This document shows positions 44,662 through 57,894 of a DNA stretch of 64,000 bases, in pieces. Each line of letters begins with the position of its first letter. The stretch's first letter is position 1. Location of the stretch: NCBI RefSeq assembly GCF_032854445.1, contig NC_088299.1:2209001-2273000 (forward strand). The letters are read 5' to 3'. A model generated the notes under the pieces. That model saw only the letters and a list, made by a program, of their open reading frames with translations, did no database searches and was not told the origin of the DNA. Origin of the DNA: Liolophura sinensis (taxonomy: Eukaryota > Mollusca > Polyplacophora > Chitonida > Chitonidae). The position numbers and the translations under genes are program-made.

Positions 44662-44797
44662 AGTTGTTCAAAAGTGTATTAGGGCTTAATCCCGGTGTTA
44701 ACTTTAATCCAGACTAAAGCGTCATTTACTTTGTATTAGGATGAGACTAGTATTAAGATTTAAGTCTGGCTTAACTTCAACACACTTTTGAACAACT
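44662..44797. repeat. MITE-like palindromic element, best copy
   Basis: The ends are perfect 16-bp inverted repeats: 'agttgttcaaaagtgt' (44662-44677) and 'acacttttgaacaact' (44782-44797). Inside, 'gcttaatcccggtgttaac' and 'aagatttaagtctggcttaa' also pair roughly. Other copies: 35413-35541, 41853-41990 and half of one at 37608. No coding capacity. Confidence 0.75.
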
Positions 44798-45769
44798 CGA
44801 CCCTGAATATTGATTCCGTTCATTCGCCTAGAATATACCTTGCACGTTTTCAACATCATTGCTTCCATTTGCAGGATTCCGCCCTAATTTCGTACTTTTT
44901 ATACTTTCTAAGTTCTTTGGTGGTTTGTGTTAAACGTCGTTTTGGGTATTGGCCTTACGGTTGGTATACAAATGTCTGCTTTGACGCATAGATACATGGA
45001 TCTGTTCATACGCCGTGACTTAATTATGTGCCATCGACAAGGACACTGGGGTACGGCAAGATATTTAGATAGAATATTCATTGAAAAACTGCACTCTTCC
45101 TGTATTCAGTGAATATGTTGGTGCAAATAAAACCAAGTTTTACATACAAAGCTCAAGTACCTCCCAGCATGACATATGCTGGCTGTCCCAGGGTAACTCT
45201 TCCTACGAAAGAGCAGAAAAATACATCATGATGAACAAATCAGCCTTGAAAGTATTTCCTGCTTTCCGCCGCAGGGTCGTTGTTGTTGAATCACAGTACT
45301 TATACGCCTTATCTTCATGCTCTCGTCGTTATTCAAGTCCTGGTTAGATATTCCCTTCTGTCACATGTATCCCTGTTTCTTAAGTATCACGATTTTTATC
45401 TCTGGGAGCCCAAAAGCTATACGTCCTGTGTAGTCACAACGATGAGTCTAACCAGAGTTATTAGGCCACAATTGAGAATATCTGACAGGGTTTGACACAT
45501 CTTATAATTAAACAATTATCTTCGTATATTAGCCGATGGAGATAGGTCGGTAAAGTTGAACTGCCTATGTGGCCTTGTCGAAGTGTTCGATTATCGCTAT
45601 ACTACGCTAGCCAGTCCTGGACGCCTTCTTGAGCTAAGTGCTTGATAGAAGCTCTGGACACTTGAGTGGACACCCATGAAAAAAATGAGTTCTCAGGAAC
45701 CAGTTCGAGCTGAGACAGGCAAGGGAGAGAGAGGGCAGGGGGAGATAAAGGGGAAGGGGGGAGAAAGAG

Positions 45770-45771
<2 letters not shown>
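44798..45771. other. No gene recognised
   Basis: Overlapping short + strand frames (44788-45495) lack any domain I recognise. No repeats seen. Confidence 0.35.

Positions 45772-45850
<79 letters not shown>
45772..45850. repeat. (GA)n microsatellite in a purine-rich tract
   Basis: About 39 GA units, flanked on both sides by G/A-rich sequence (45715-45870). It yields the false serine/leucine and arginine/glutamate frames on the two strands. Confidence 0.95.
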
Positions 45851-45857
<7 letters not shown>

Positions 45858-48028
45858 TGGGGGGAGGCTGAGCACGAGAGAAATACACGCAAAATAAAAT
45901 GATGGATGAGGTGGAATGGTATATGTATCACGGTTGAAGCAAATAACCAATTATTATTAAACTGGGGAATGCCCTCAACTGGCGTTTCACGTGACAGGGC
46001 TGTGGTTTCAGTGGACGAACCGTTGTCACCCGTAAGTATTGTATTGGTGTGAATCTTTCATAAGCGGTTAATTAACTGGAATATGCTGCGGCCGACTTTA
46101 ATGCCTAATAGTCAGATTACTTTTTAACGCAGACATCTAGTTCTATGTCAGTGACTTAAGCTGAGATCAATACCAGTCTGGCAGATAGCCAGAATCTAAA
46201 TTATAATGTTACCGGGATGCAGATTAAACTGCCAATTACCTCAAAGCGCTGTTCCTGATATTCTTTTCCTTACGAAAAATTGATTCACGCAGTGGTCAGT
46301 TCAAAGCTTCTTTAACGAACTCTAATAAACGTGTTATGAAATGTTTTTATGTCTATCGCTCTTGGTATTTAAATTTTTTTTTATGTAGAGGAAATGTTTG
46401 CCAGTTAGCGTTCGTTGCAGTTCTTCCAGCGTCGAAAGCCTATATAAAGGCATATACAATATGCCAATTTTCCTTAATACATTTTCCGTAAATATCAAGT
46501 GATTGAGACGAGTAAACAAAACACTATAATCCTGGCATTTCATGGGATAAATCGAATCGGTCTGTATGTCCTGTGAAAGACTATTTTTATCACGTGATAA
46601 ATGATGTTAGAGTCAAAATGATTCTGCTTGAATGAGCTGAAGAGGATGACCGAACCTCGTTTCACCAGCCTATCGACAGATGCGTGGGCGATCATTGTCA
46701 AAGACAGTAAAGGAACATCTGCAAACAGATTTTGGACATAATAAAGCCATTAATTACCCCCGATTCGCAGTCATTAGCAGAAACTCCCCAGTCCCTTTGC
46801 TGGATTGCCCTGACCTTGAAACTTGACGTCGGCAGGTCAATGCACTTCTGGGACAAGGAACGAATTTGCATCTAATGACCTGACCGAAGATAATTAATAG
46901 TACATAGAATATATTCTTGGATAGGATAAGCGATGACAAGGAGATGAGAGACAGCTGGGATTTGGCGAGACAAGTGATTGAGACGAGTATTGAGTATTGA
47001 TACATCGTACAAAACTTAAACTTTCGTCCATGATGCACAGTCTGGTGTCTTGAACTTAAAAAGGTGTTTTGAGGTTTGTTTAGAAGGCAGGGTGATATCC
47101 TAGATGGAAAATGAAAGCTTCGCCACCAAATGTAAACTTGAATGACATTTATTTGCCTCTAAATTCCCTTTTGTGAAGCTAAATTTTATGTCATTTACTT
47201 TGTCAGAAGGCTCATCTCTAAAAGGTTTATATCAATAAAAGGATGGGCGTGACGATATGCGCTAACTCAAAGTGACGAGCAAACATGAACTCGGTGTCCT
47301 GTGCGACCAGTCAGAAGAGGATATGAACCTGTTTATTTAAATCTGGCTTATGCTTTCTATACATACTTATCTGGAAGGTTTTTGAATACACAATTTGCAG
47401 GATCCTTGCAAGATCAATAAAATTTAAGGAACGATGTCTTTCCAGTAGTACAATAGTTACAAGCATAGAAGTGTCGTGTTTAACAAGTTCTCAACAGGAA
47501 GGTTTTTCAATAAACGGTTTGCAGGGTAGAGACATTTTACCGCGACAATGTCCAAACATGGAACAAAATTCCTACGCTGTGAGAACTTTTGTATTTAGGA
47601 TGAGATGACCCAAGTACTTAACACGAAGGGTTTTAAATAAACAATACTCACTTTATAAAGGCGTGTCACCATAATGTCAGCTGGTTAGATATTAAGTTAG
47701 ATATTAAGTATAGAGTGAAATCAGATTTTCTATTTTTGTGACTGAACGGGTCCTGGTCTTCTCGTATTCCACCTTTCGCTGCAATACATTATACCAGAGC
47801 TAGGCGTTAACTATCAGTTGCCCAATTCACATTTTCCGGTGTGTTTTGTTTTCAAATCTGCTCTGTTACAGGACCGGCAATGTATATTGTTGCCACAATA
47901 AATTACAATTCATGCATATACAAGAGATACAACTTTATTGAGCCACAAAGAACACATGCACATAATGGTAATTTCAATGTGTCAGTTGACGAACCGGTGA
48001 CCTGCCATGATATATATGGGTAAGTGAG
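45851..48028. other. No gene recognised
   Basis: Unique-looking AT-rich sequence with short frames only; probably intronic or intergenic. Confidence 0.4.
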
Positions 48029-48060
48029 TGAGTGAGTGCTTGGGGTTTAACGTCTGATAT
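48029..48060 (-). repeat. SINE family B tail fragment
   Basis: 'gtgagtgagtgagtgcttgg' followed by 'ggtttaacgtc' is the reverse complement of the family B 3' tail. The body is absent, so it is a 5'-truncated copy. Confidence 0.65.
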
Positions 48061-48814
48061 ATATGGTGGAGTGCAATGTCGGCTTAGTGACCCAGCACAA
48101 GTTGCAACAACACTCTCCCCTCCCATCCCCTTTCCTTTCCCTCACTTCCAGATCATCGTGAGATAGGTTCGTCCAGGGAGCAGCTGTTTTCCGCCTCGTG
48201 GTGCACCGCGGACAAGACACGGTTTTCTCGTCACCGCAATTTTCTGCTCGACTTCCGCTGATGTAGTGATGTGCCATCGCCACCATGCCATGAAAATGAA
48301 GCAGCGTGTTTCTCTACCACTGGTAATCTAACATGATGAGCCAACGCCCAGTGTATCCATGGCGTTTATTAACTGTTAGCTGGATGTGAAATACACACCT
48401 GCTGACCTTTTATAATGACATACACAGAACACGAGAGCATGTATGGAGCTTGCGTCATGTTGTATGTCTTGTGCACAGGTGATTCGTGTAATGTGTTCAT
48501 GTAATGTACGACGGCATGGTTGTACAATGTCTGTATTTCAATTATGATTTTGTGTCATTCACTAGACAAATGACTTTTTCCACCATGTTAAAATCATATT
48601 TGCCTACTATTTGAGATTGGTGAAACTACTAGTTAACGTAGATCGTGAACCAAGATAGAATATAGTTGAAAAGAATCATGACTCGGTACAGCTGATTAAG
48701 CTAACAGAACAGCTCAAACACGCAAGACTTTGCCTTAGCAACCTTTTTGCCATTCTTATTGGATTTCTGAGAAGGACAAAAGCGTGCGGTAACTTTAGAT
48801 GGTCGATCCAAGCA
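48061..48814. other. No gene recognised
   Basis: The 79-codon minus-strand frame (48047-48286) is cysteine- and histidine-containing but has no spacing I recognise as a domain. Confidence 0.35.
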
Positions 48815-48990
48815 GATGTGCTTTATTTATTTGTTTGGACGGCGGCAGCATTGTGGTGTGAGGAAATCGGGTAGAGAGAGGGGGAAACTCACGACCATCC
48901 GTAGAATGATGACAAACCTTCCCGCAACCAGAGAGGAACCCAGGACAGCAGCGAGAGACTGCTGGGTCATTGTGCTGTTTTATCAAGCTT
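48815..48990 (+). repeat. SINE family A copy, decayed
   Basis: 'gctttatttatttgtttgga', 'cggcggcagcattgtggtgt', 'gaggaaatcgggtagagaga', 'aactcacgaccatccgtaga', 'ctgggtcattgtgctgtttt'. Confidence 0.7.
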
Positions 48991-50669
48991 GGTCCCAAGC
49001 TAATGAGACGCAAACAGCGCAAACTAATATGCATGTCTGATTTTTCGCATCTGATGTAACTATCATTTCATGGAACTATTAGCACACTAATACAGTCAAT
49101 AAGTCAATTTAGAAAAAGAGTTCAAACGCCTTTCACGGTATTATAATGCTATATGAACATCAGTTGTAACCATCAGTTGTCACCACAAATAACAGATGAT
49201 GGTTATATAGCATACATACAGTAACACTGATTTTTGCAGGCATTATTATATGCGTACCTTTCATGTTGTAGCTGTTATACAAGACATCGACTTGTGGCTT
49301 GTGCGACTTTTAAGATTCACTGTAAGAATATATAGTACACCTGTTAACTGACAGAAGATTCCGATATTTTAAATCAGATCAAGATACCTCATGTAAGAAC
49401 CGCTGACCGCGACCTAAGTGGCCCCCCATCCTGTATTCCCTACCTTTGCAGTGAATTAAACATATCGGAAATCTACACGCTGTCACATATTAGACCGGGA
49501 CGTGCTATTTTGTATAATAAATCAACTATTGTTTGTTGCAGAGAGGAACGTCGTGATGTGCCGCCTCTCGACAGTTGGCGATCAGCTCACATTGCACGAT
49601 CACTTGTTGTACAACAACTGCCTAGAACCGACGATTCAAAGATCCACTCGGCAACATGGAGTAATTGTATATTTCTACGTCATGAACTATATTTCCTCAC
49701 TGCTAGCCTGACTGGTATACATGTGACGACTTGCATACTGTGACATTTCGAACTTCTGAATTATGTAGGCAGTTCTCAATGGTTGTCATACCTGGTTTGA
49801 TCTATCCAACGATATATAATTATGTTATTGTCGTCTTTTGAGCTTTGAGGCCAAGATTCCATTAGCCGCTAGGAGGCGTGTTCTAGGGCTACAATTACAA
49901 AACGAAAGCTGTAACACCCGATTAACTCCATATTGTCATATTCTAGCGCTTCCAGTCTGAGACTTACGGCACAGCTGTACAATTTCCCCTGCCTCACTCC
50001 GTGCCAGTTTATGATTTATGAATATGATTACCGAGTTAGGCCGTATGTGAAAGGTCATGAAACGGCTACTAAGTCTTCTAAATTCGGAAACCCAATCCTT
50101 TAGTTTCGCGCTACTTGGCTACTTTCCATTATTTGGGTGCCTAGCACTTTGGGCTCAGATTTGTATGATGATTATTAAACCTTCACATAAACGCTTATAT
50201 AATTTCTACCCCTTCTGGGAGTGAAATGAGATTTTACGAAACGTATGGCCAAAGTTGGAGGCAAAACGTTTGAAAATATTGAGTGATTTAGGTCACATGG
50301 TTATATCGGATTTTGTCCAAAACCTTTAAAAAAATTCTTCTCCATAACCAATGTGTTATAATTTCGGATTTTGGAATTTCGAAAATTTACAGCAGCAAAT
50401 TTTTGTCCGAATCTGTCACGAGAACGTGGTGTCATGTTTTGTTCTGTAACCTGTAAAGATTTAAAGCTAAAATGCCCAGAGCTGAGAATGATTCATGAAA
50501 TTGGGAGCAGGTGTCAACACGCCATACACCTGAAGTCGATGAAGTATAGCACGTAGTATAATTGCAGTGGCGACAACATATCATATGATACTACGTTTGA
50601 CTGTTACCGCTTGGCACCCGTTATCCTTATCGCTGTAAGGAACGTAACATGTCTAATTATTATTATAAT
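48991..50669. other. No gene recognised; one hairpin
   Basis: Only an imperfect inverted repeat stands out: arms 49146-49162 ('atgctatatgaacatca') and 49197-49213 ('tgatggttatatagcat'), matching at 15 of 17. No gene. Confidence 0.4.
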
Positions 50670-50870
50670 TATTACTATTATTATTGGTCAAAAGGAAATA
50701 TTACTCAACCAACAGGAGATAATCAGTTTTGGATTGGAAGAAACATGCGTCAAAATACCGCGAAAACTCCCTGACGAACTTTATGACACCATGAGCGTGG
50801 CCTACATTTGAACTCACGACCGTACGAGGTGACGACGAGTGGACTCGCTCGTCTATGGTCCAAGGTTAGT
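50670..50870 (+). repeat. SINE-like repeat, family C type
   Basis: 'attattactattattattgg', 'attggaagaaacatgcgtca', 'gcgaaaactccctgacgaac', then 'acatttgaactcacgaccgt'. The layout (AT-rich 5' end, 'ggaagaaac', 'aaaactcc', 'tgaactcacgacc') follows the SINE body-to-tail order seen in families A and C. Confidence 0.45.
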
Positions 50871-50905
50871 GTTCAAAGCTGGATTGTACATAGTACCTTA
50901 ATTAG

Positions 50906-51015
50906 TCCTTATCGGGTTACACGAGATACAGTGTATGGCCTTATCCGTTTACACTGAGATATGTCTTTATCGGGTTACACTGAGATATGTCCTTATCGGG
51001 TTACACTGAGATATG
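50906..51015 (+). repeat. 26-bp tandem repeat, about four units
   Basis: Units at 50938-50963, 50964-50989 and 50990-51015 ('ttatcgggttacactgagat' core) follow a divergent 32-base unit at 50906-50937. Confidence 0.9.
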
Positions 51016-51980
51016 TCACTGTCTCTCTGTTTCTATGTATGTCCATTGATTTCCTGTTGCGCCTTAGGGACAAATAGACTGTAACATCTGATAACAGTAA
51101 ATTATACTGTCGCGGAAATGGATATGATTATATTCTACATTGGATTTCTAGTCAATTTATGTCTATCTGTTTGATTATAGTCTGTTCTTGTTGCCTATAT
51201 TTAGCTATCTGCAGAATCCATCATCTGCATGACCAGCATTGCCTTTCCTACGATGGCACATAAAACAAGAAAATGTACACATTGATGCGTTGGACTTTCA
51301 TAATATTATAAAGAAAAAATTGTTAGAATACATGTCTCGGGTGACGGCTTACTTATTAGAAGACTGGCATGCCGGATAATGGGCGAATTCTAGCAACTTT
51401 TAACGAAAACAAACTTACGGAGTTTAACATCACGAATACAGAAAAACGCGTCCTAACTGCATTTACGTTCCTATATTATGGACATTTGACTTATCGATTA
51501 TATGCTTGTAATGATACAAGTGACTAATGTAAAGGAATCTTTTTGCAGAATGTAAACGATAAGTTACAAGAAAAAGGTTACAGAAAACATTTATACAGGA
51601 CTACTTTTCTTGATGAAAAGCTTTATGCGTACCTTCCTTTAGCTTTAGCCTTGACTTTTGGACATAGAACTTGTACACCTCGTTTCTAACGACATTAAAA
51701 TCAAGTACTGTGTTAGTTGCGTGTACTTGGCGATCAATGGATGGCCAATGCGTTCAAACATGCGTACACTTTTGTTTCCTCTTGTAGTTGGCCTGTGTTG
51801 CACGTTCGGTGTATGGATGATGAAAAGCACTTAGATCGTACACGTGCACTAAAAAACTACAGCAGAAAAAGAATTTAGAAAACCTGTTACCAGGCTGATG
51901 GTTTGAACTACCTTCTGCAGCACGTGCGGTTAGAGTCCCCTGTAAAGGTGGCCGTCGTCGTGTGTGTAATTGAACAATTA
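51016..51980. other. No gene recognised
   Basis: AT-rich; no repeat, RNA or coding signal seen. Confidence 0.4.
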
Positions 51981-52744
51981 ATGACTGTTATGTGATCAAT
52001 TGCCGTCAGCTTCTAAATATAGCTTGCCACTGTTTGCATATGCTAAGTTCAGGGCCTACTGTCTGCCTCTGCCTTAGAATGTTCCAGAATACGCTCAGTT
52101 CGGGGCATGTTTGTTTACAACAAGTGTTCAAGAATTTTCTTATTCTAGAAAATTCCACTAGTCTATACAAGACCTATGAAAGCAGGTCAAAGAGGGAGAA
52201 AGGAGAATTATTGAGAGTTTTGGATGCTTTCGCTGTGTATTACTTTAGCGAGCCTTTTGTGCTGAATTTTGGTGTCTTTATAGCCTCTGGATTTGTTATA
52301 TCCTATCTCCACCGAGCACTTGTTCAGTCTGAACTTGTATATTTAATTTGTGCTCTTGTGTACACAGTGCTTATTAGTACACGGACCCTGTCTGTGGAAT
52401 TTTGTGTATATTTCGTCAAACACTCAGTTATACTGTGGATTTTCCCTCTTATGAATATTGCCTCTGTGCAATTTTTAAGCATTGTGGAGTTTATGCGTTC
52501 GTTTGGGCTTGGCACCGTTGTACATATAAGTACTTTAGTATTTGTATAGATACTGCTATCCTTTCTTGTTAAACTTAAGTACTTTAGTATTTGTAAAAGC
52601 CTTGTTATCTGTTCTTGTTAAACCTAATAAATTGTTGTAAAATAAAATCTGCTGGTTTTGGTTACTTTTTGTGCGGCTAAACTGTCGTGTATTTCGAGGA
52701 AGCCATCTCTTTATAATACAGACAGTTTGGGTCGTAACGTTGAC
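51981..52744 (+). mobile_element. Solo LTR, family 1, copy 3 (LTR 51986-52739)
   Basis: The 754-bp LTR starts TGTTATGTG and ends GTAACG (final A mutated). Flanks ATGAC (51981-51985) and TTGAC (52740-52744) look like a decayed 5-bp duplication. It aligns throughout with copies 1 and 2 and carries the same internal duplication as copy 2. The TATA box has changed to TATACAAG. It holds an uninterrupted 185-codon + strand frame (51992-52549); its most hydrophobic part is also open in copies 1 and 2. Confidence 0.85.
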
Positions 52745-55700
52745 TAATACATGAATGATAATGATATAGCTTTCTGAGTGTTGTGTTTGTAAACCAAAGT
52801 AACCATTTTTTGTTTCGCGCGTGAGACTGGAAATTTGTTAATAGTTAACAGTTTAGCATCGCTTTCAAGGTCGCAATGCCTACAATATGGACAGTTCTGT
52901 CTGACTAGAAAGCCATGTTAGGGACACCTGACAACGGATTCGTCATACATGGAGGCATACAGTGTTGTGTACTGGCAATTACTTTGTCCATCTTCTCTCT
53001 GCTGGTTTGGTTTGTTATTTTATTGGCGCATGCAGGCTTTAGGCTATTCACGATATTCTTCTTGATGCTAGGGCCAAGAGTTTCAGTTTAAAACTGACCG
53101 GGGTTGGGATTAAACCCAGATTTACTCATTATTAGTGACTGTCTGACCACTTCGACACAAAACTGTTATCTTATTGTTTAAATTCATCTCGCTGCTTGCA
53201 GGGCTTTGCTGAAAAAAAAAGACCTCTTATGTTCCATCATTATGGGAGAGCCATACAAACGGTTAAATAACCATTTAACTGGAGAGTAAACAGGCCTGTA
53301 CGGAGACTGAAAGGGATCTATCTTGGTACCGTTGCACTCTCCGTCGCTTGACATAAGCTGATGCTTTTTCTTGTTCCGTATGTGTAATCAATGACTTGTG
53401 GAGAAATCTGTCCTTAGAGGAGACTAGTTTTGTGCAATCAAAGTTCACTAACGTGAAGTGCATGTTTGTTGTGTCAGATTTCTTGACAGTTCCGCGAGAC
53501 TGAAGATTCTAGAGACCATCTGATTGTTAACACTAGGTCGCACCTAACTGGTGAAATAAGACCACTTGACATATATACTCAATTCAAGCTTACAACATGT
53601 ACCTAACGTTTCAGGACAGTGCTTGAAATATAACATCGAACGCATAAATATAAGCTGCTTAAAAGTATGTACCATATGACGTCAAGAATTTCATGAACGC
53701 TTGGAAGGGCGTTGGGAGAAACTGGGAACTGAAATATTTATTGTATGGTAATCAACTCGTAGCCGTCACGCCTTTAAGCAAATGGAATCATACATAAGAC
53801 CTTGTAGGACCTGCACAGCATCTTTTGCTCACAGACGCACAGACGAGGTAATAAACAGAGCAAAGGTTGAGTAAACCTAGTGCAAAAGCAAGCTGATTAG
53901 CCTAAGCGCTGAGAGAATTTGTCTCTCAGAGGATGAAGCCAGCAAGCTGCGATCTTCTTGAAAGCTTCTTGAATAAAAAATATTTACTTCAGCATTACAA
54001 ACATTGGTGTGGAGTTTAGGAGGCCAGAGAAGACGTGTTTATTTTAGGAACAAATTCGAGTGGAGATTAGTTGGAGATTTACGTTAGAGAATCATATCTC
54101 GTGTATGAAAGAAAACCAAATGAACATCCAAGAAAGAAAAAAAGAAAAATATTGATTTTTGGTATTGCCTTCAAAGGCCGCTCACTAACCTTAGAACGTT
54201 TTTTGGGGGGTTTAAGTGCCATCATCTCGCATCATTGATGGTAGAGTTTAACGAGAAGAGAGCCAAACTGACAGCAGGAAATCACCAACGGCAAAGATCG
54301 TTTTCTCGCGCCATTTCATCAGTCTACACAGACAGAGTTTTTTTTTTAAATTTGCTGCACATGCTTATCACGTGATATCTATAATGGTAACCATAAATCT
54401 AGAATTCATAGCTTTGAGAGATACAGAGTCTTATATTACCAAAATCTTACATACTTATATCACTAGAAATTCTACCAAGGAACAATCAAATAAATCAATA
54501 AATTTTACTAAAAATGCAAAATGTTGAACAGAACTTCAACTGCCTGACGAAGGATTGCGTATAAGACAACGAACCCGGAGCTGTCCCACGTGAGCCAATA
54601 GGTGTCACCAATAGGTGAAACTGGCCCCTCTTGTTTCAGACAACCTTGTCCTTAATGTAGACTTAGCCATCGCGTGTTTTCCATGTAATGGCCATTACGT
54701 CACCATGTCGTAGTCGCCTCTGAAGATTTACCGCATATCCGGCGGTGTTTCTGCACACTAAAAACTAAATTTTCCATCTGTTTCAAACTACTTTCGACAA
54801 ATTTTGGCTGAATTGCTGACAAAAAGCTTTAAAAACAAAGAAAACTCTGATATCAGTTTTTCTGGATATGAAAGCCTATTGCTTAGATTCCCCAATGTAA
54901 TAATTATTTTTTCCACAAAAACTTTTGTTATTAAAGTCACGCACGGCTCTAAAGATAGAAACACAAGCAAAAGCTGTGCCTTTCCCGGGAATCCATATTT
55001 TAAACCTGTAATTAGACAGATTTGCGTTAGAGAAACTGGCAAAAAAAAGTTACACCGCGCCCTCTTGTAGCTAACGTGGTAGTAGAGGCGGAGAGCAGGT
55101 GAATACAGAAAGCATTGAGTAAGACAATATAACCTCCATATGCGGAACAACTCAGTGCAACCAGCCGAACAAGGCAACCCCATGTCCGTCTCTCTTGAGA
55201 TCAAGAGAACTCTTCCGTTTGTTTTCAGAGTATACATCGTCTGGATGTTTCCTGTCTATTAATTATTCATTCATTCATTTATAAATTTAGCATTATTTCA
55301 CCTACCTCCAACGACTATATCGTAGTCGCCGATCGGCGTCAAGGCTGACAAGCGGCGTAGTGTCACTAGAAGGCCATACCAAACATACTTTTTTTACATG
55401 TCACAACATGTGTATACGCTCTCTAGCATTCTCCATGTCGCCACGATTCAAATTTGCAGAGCAAGTTAAACCTAAGGTATTAATGCCTAATGAAATTTTA
55501 TATATGCCGTGCATACAGCAAACTGATAAGATAAGTTGCTGTACCATTGCAAACATACATAATCCTTTGTCTAATTTTTAGTAAAACTAAATACACCACA
55601 TAAATCCATTGTAAGCAAACGAACTTGGATTCGACCTCAAAAATAGTTGTATAATACCGTGTTTACGAGGGCAATTGCGTTTAGATTACTCGTCCGATAG

Positions 55701-57055
55701 TTTTTCCGAGATTGGGAATTACACGCTTCGTAACCATGCTGGACTGTTTCCACAGACTCCCTGACATAGTTGAGCGAAGCTTGTCCCATTTTGTACGGAA
55801 CGGACGAGCGTTAATTGTTGCCAACGCTCTGGTCAGGACAGCCAATGCTCTCGTCAGGTGAACACTATAGCAATTGCCAGTGTGATCGCATACATGTCCG
55901 TGGAAACTTAGCGCTATCTGTTACCACTCGAATCATCACTAATGTAATTTCCGGCAAATTAGAACAAAGAAGTGTTATGCAATGGTTTGAATTAATGATG
56001 TCATTTTAATTCAACAAATTATGTAAAGACTGATCGAAAGAAATGACATTATCGCATGTATTTGGTCCAAATATGCTTGAGAGTGTTTGCATGCAACTAC
56101 AAAAACTAAGCCGCGGTTTAAAAATTGTAGAATGTGATAAAGTTTATGTTCTTTGAATTTAATGTTTGAATTCAAAAAATAATCAAAGACCCACAGTATA
56201 AAGAATAAGATCAGAGCATTGACGACAATGTAATACGTGGCAAATGCTCACGTTTAATTGGTGAAACACGGTCTCTTGTCAATTTACCTTAGTCAGGTTT
56301 TACTCTCACTGTTCATCTAATTGCTTAAGCAGTAACATATGACACGCTCCCTAGCACCATGGCTTAAGCAGAATCAGGTAAAAAAATGCAGTGATGTTAA
56401 CTGGAATTTATTAGACGTCAGTGCTATAACAGGTACAGTGTTAAATTGTGAATTATAAAATCGGAGGGACAACTTGTGTAGACAACATCTCTCCAGTGTA
56501 AGATTAGTACGAAATGGTTAAAGATAACCTTCCCTTTGCTAGGGTTGCCAGATATAGCCCCAGAGCTAAAATAATTACATGTATGCCAAAATTCTACACA
56601 CTTTGCAGCAGAGAGTTCGTTATAGTCATTTTCCTTCAGGAATACTTTCAACGCGTACTTCAATTTATTGATATTATGGCTGGTGTTTATTGTTCCAAAG
56701 CTCTAGCGATCTTTGGTGCAGCAACAAGTACTCCGACGCAAAAATTAACCCCAGGGATTTTAGTGTCGTGTGCAAATCTAGGCGTATTTTTAAAACCCGA
56801 GGTTTAGTGTTTTCTTATGGTTAACAAATGTGGGTAAACTATGGAAGCCAAATCCGACCATGCTGTCTTCCACATTCTTGTCTACAAAAAAGGAAAAGCG
56901 ATATCTGAATGTCATCACAAGAAACATTTCGTCGAAATTACGACAAGAGGACATTCTGATGTTATTTCAAGAAGAATGTAAGTGGAAAATCTAGTGGAAA
57001 TATCGCGACCTTCTCTACATCTCGCGGTTAATCTTTTAATTCTCGATCAAACCTT
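52745..57055. other. No gene recognised
   Basis: Long stretch with short frames only; the 149-codon minus-strand frame (54788-55237) shows no domain I know. 'gttgggattaaacccagatt' with 'ctgtctgaccacttcgaca' at about 53100-53157 resembles an inverted tRNA-derived repeat head, weakly. A short (CATT)n is at 55265-55281. Confidence 0.4.
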
Positions 57056-57300
57056 GTACATTTATTTATTTATTTATTTGATTGGTGTTTTACGCCGTAG
57101 TCAAGAATATTTCACTTATACGACGGCGGCTAGTATTATGGTGGGTGGAAACCTGGCAGATCCAGGGGGAAACTCACGATCATTCGCAGGTTCCTGGCAG
57201 ACCTTCCCACTTACGGCCGGAGAGGAAGCTAGCATGAGCTGGACTTGAACTCACAGCGACCGTATTGGTGAGAGACTCCTGGGTCAAACACTTTCGAAAG
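57056..57300 (+). repeat. SINE family A, best copy
   Basis: It runs from the 'tttatttatttatttatttg' start through 'attggtgttttacgccgtag', 'caagaatatttcacttatac', 'gacggcggctagtattatgg', 'gccggagaggaagctagcat' and 'gagctggacttgaactcaca' to 'gagagactcctgggtca'. It served as reference for the other copies. Confidence 0.85.
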
Positions 57301-57774
57301 ACTCAAACCAGGTCACGTGATCTTTTTAATTCAATGATTCATTCATTTTTTTTTACACTTGAAGCACTCAAGCTCGTTCTGCAGCTACAACATGATACCA
57401 ATTTACGTAATACAGCAGGTGTACACATGCATAGATTTACAACAGGTATAAAATAATATACTTTAATTTCTATATTAAATATCATTTCGTTAGAGGCATC
57501 GTCTTAATCATGACCGAATCTCGATCAAATTTTGCAGTGTTGGTCACAGGCCACACTTTGAAATAGATGATGTCCGCATCCAACTGGAAAATATCATTTT
57601 CATGGACATCCAACCGTGAACGTTTGTGTCCGCTCTATCGACCATTCCCAAACAAAGGAAAGGTCGTGAAGTACGGTCATTAATTTTATTTCCTGAGTTG
57701 CCGGAAGCTCTCGTCGGTGATCATCAAAAATTTGGATTGTTCTAACAATAACCGCTTCTATATCCTCCAGCGTT
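57301..57774. other. No gene recognised
   Basis: Nothing identifiable. Confidence 0.35.
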
Positions 57775-57802
57775 ATGTGTGTGTGAGTGTGTGTGTGTGT
57801 GT
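57775..57802. repeat. (TG)n microsatellite, imperfect
   Basis: GT-rich run with one A interruption. Confidence 0.85.
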
Positions 57803-57894
57803 TTTTTGTAAATTTTTAAAAGAAATCGCATGTAATACATTCTACTCTTGACCAAACTAAACATACTTAAAATGCACTGCCGACAAAGATTTTA

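Noticed and set aside
45602-45950. Serine/leucine-rich and arginine/glutamate-rich frames
   Set aside because: They come from the (GA)n tract; frames on both strands and in several phases are open for the same reason.
15524-52739. The family 1 LTRs as the two ends of one complete retroelement
   Set aside because: Each copy has its own target duplication (ATGAT, AGGTG, (A/T)TGAC), they lie about 15-20 kb apart, and no protease, reverse transcriptase or integrase frame lies between them. They are independent solo LTRs.
54788-55237. 149-codon minus-strand open frame
   Set aside because: No domain, no support from a repeated copy or conserved neighbour, and a competing open frame lies on the other strand.
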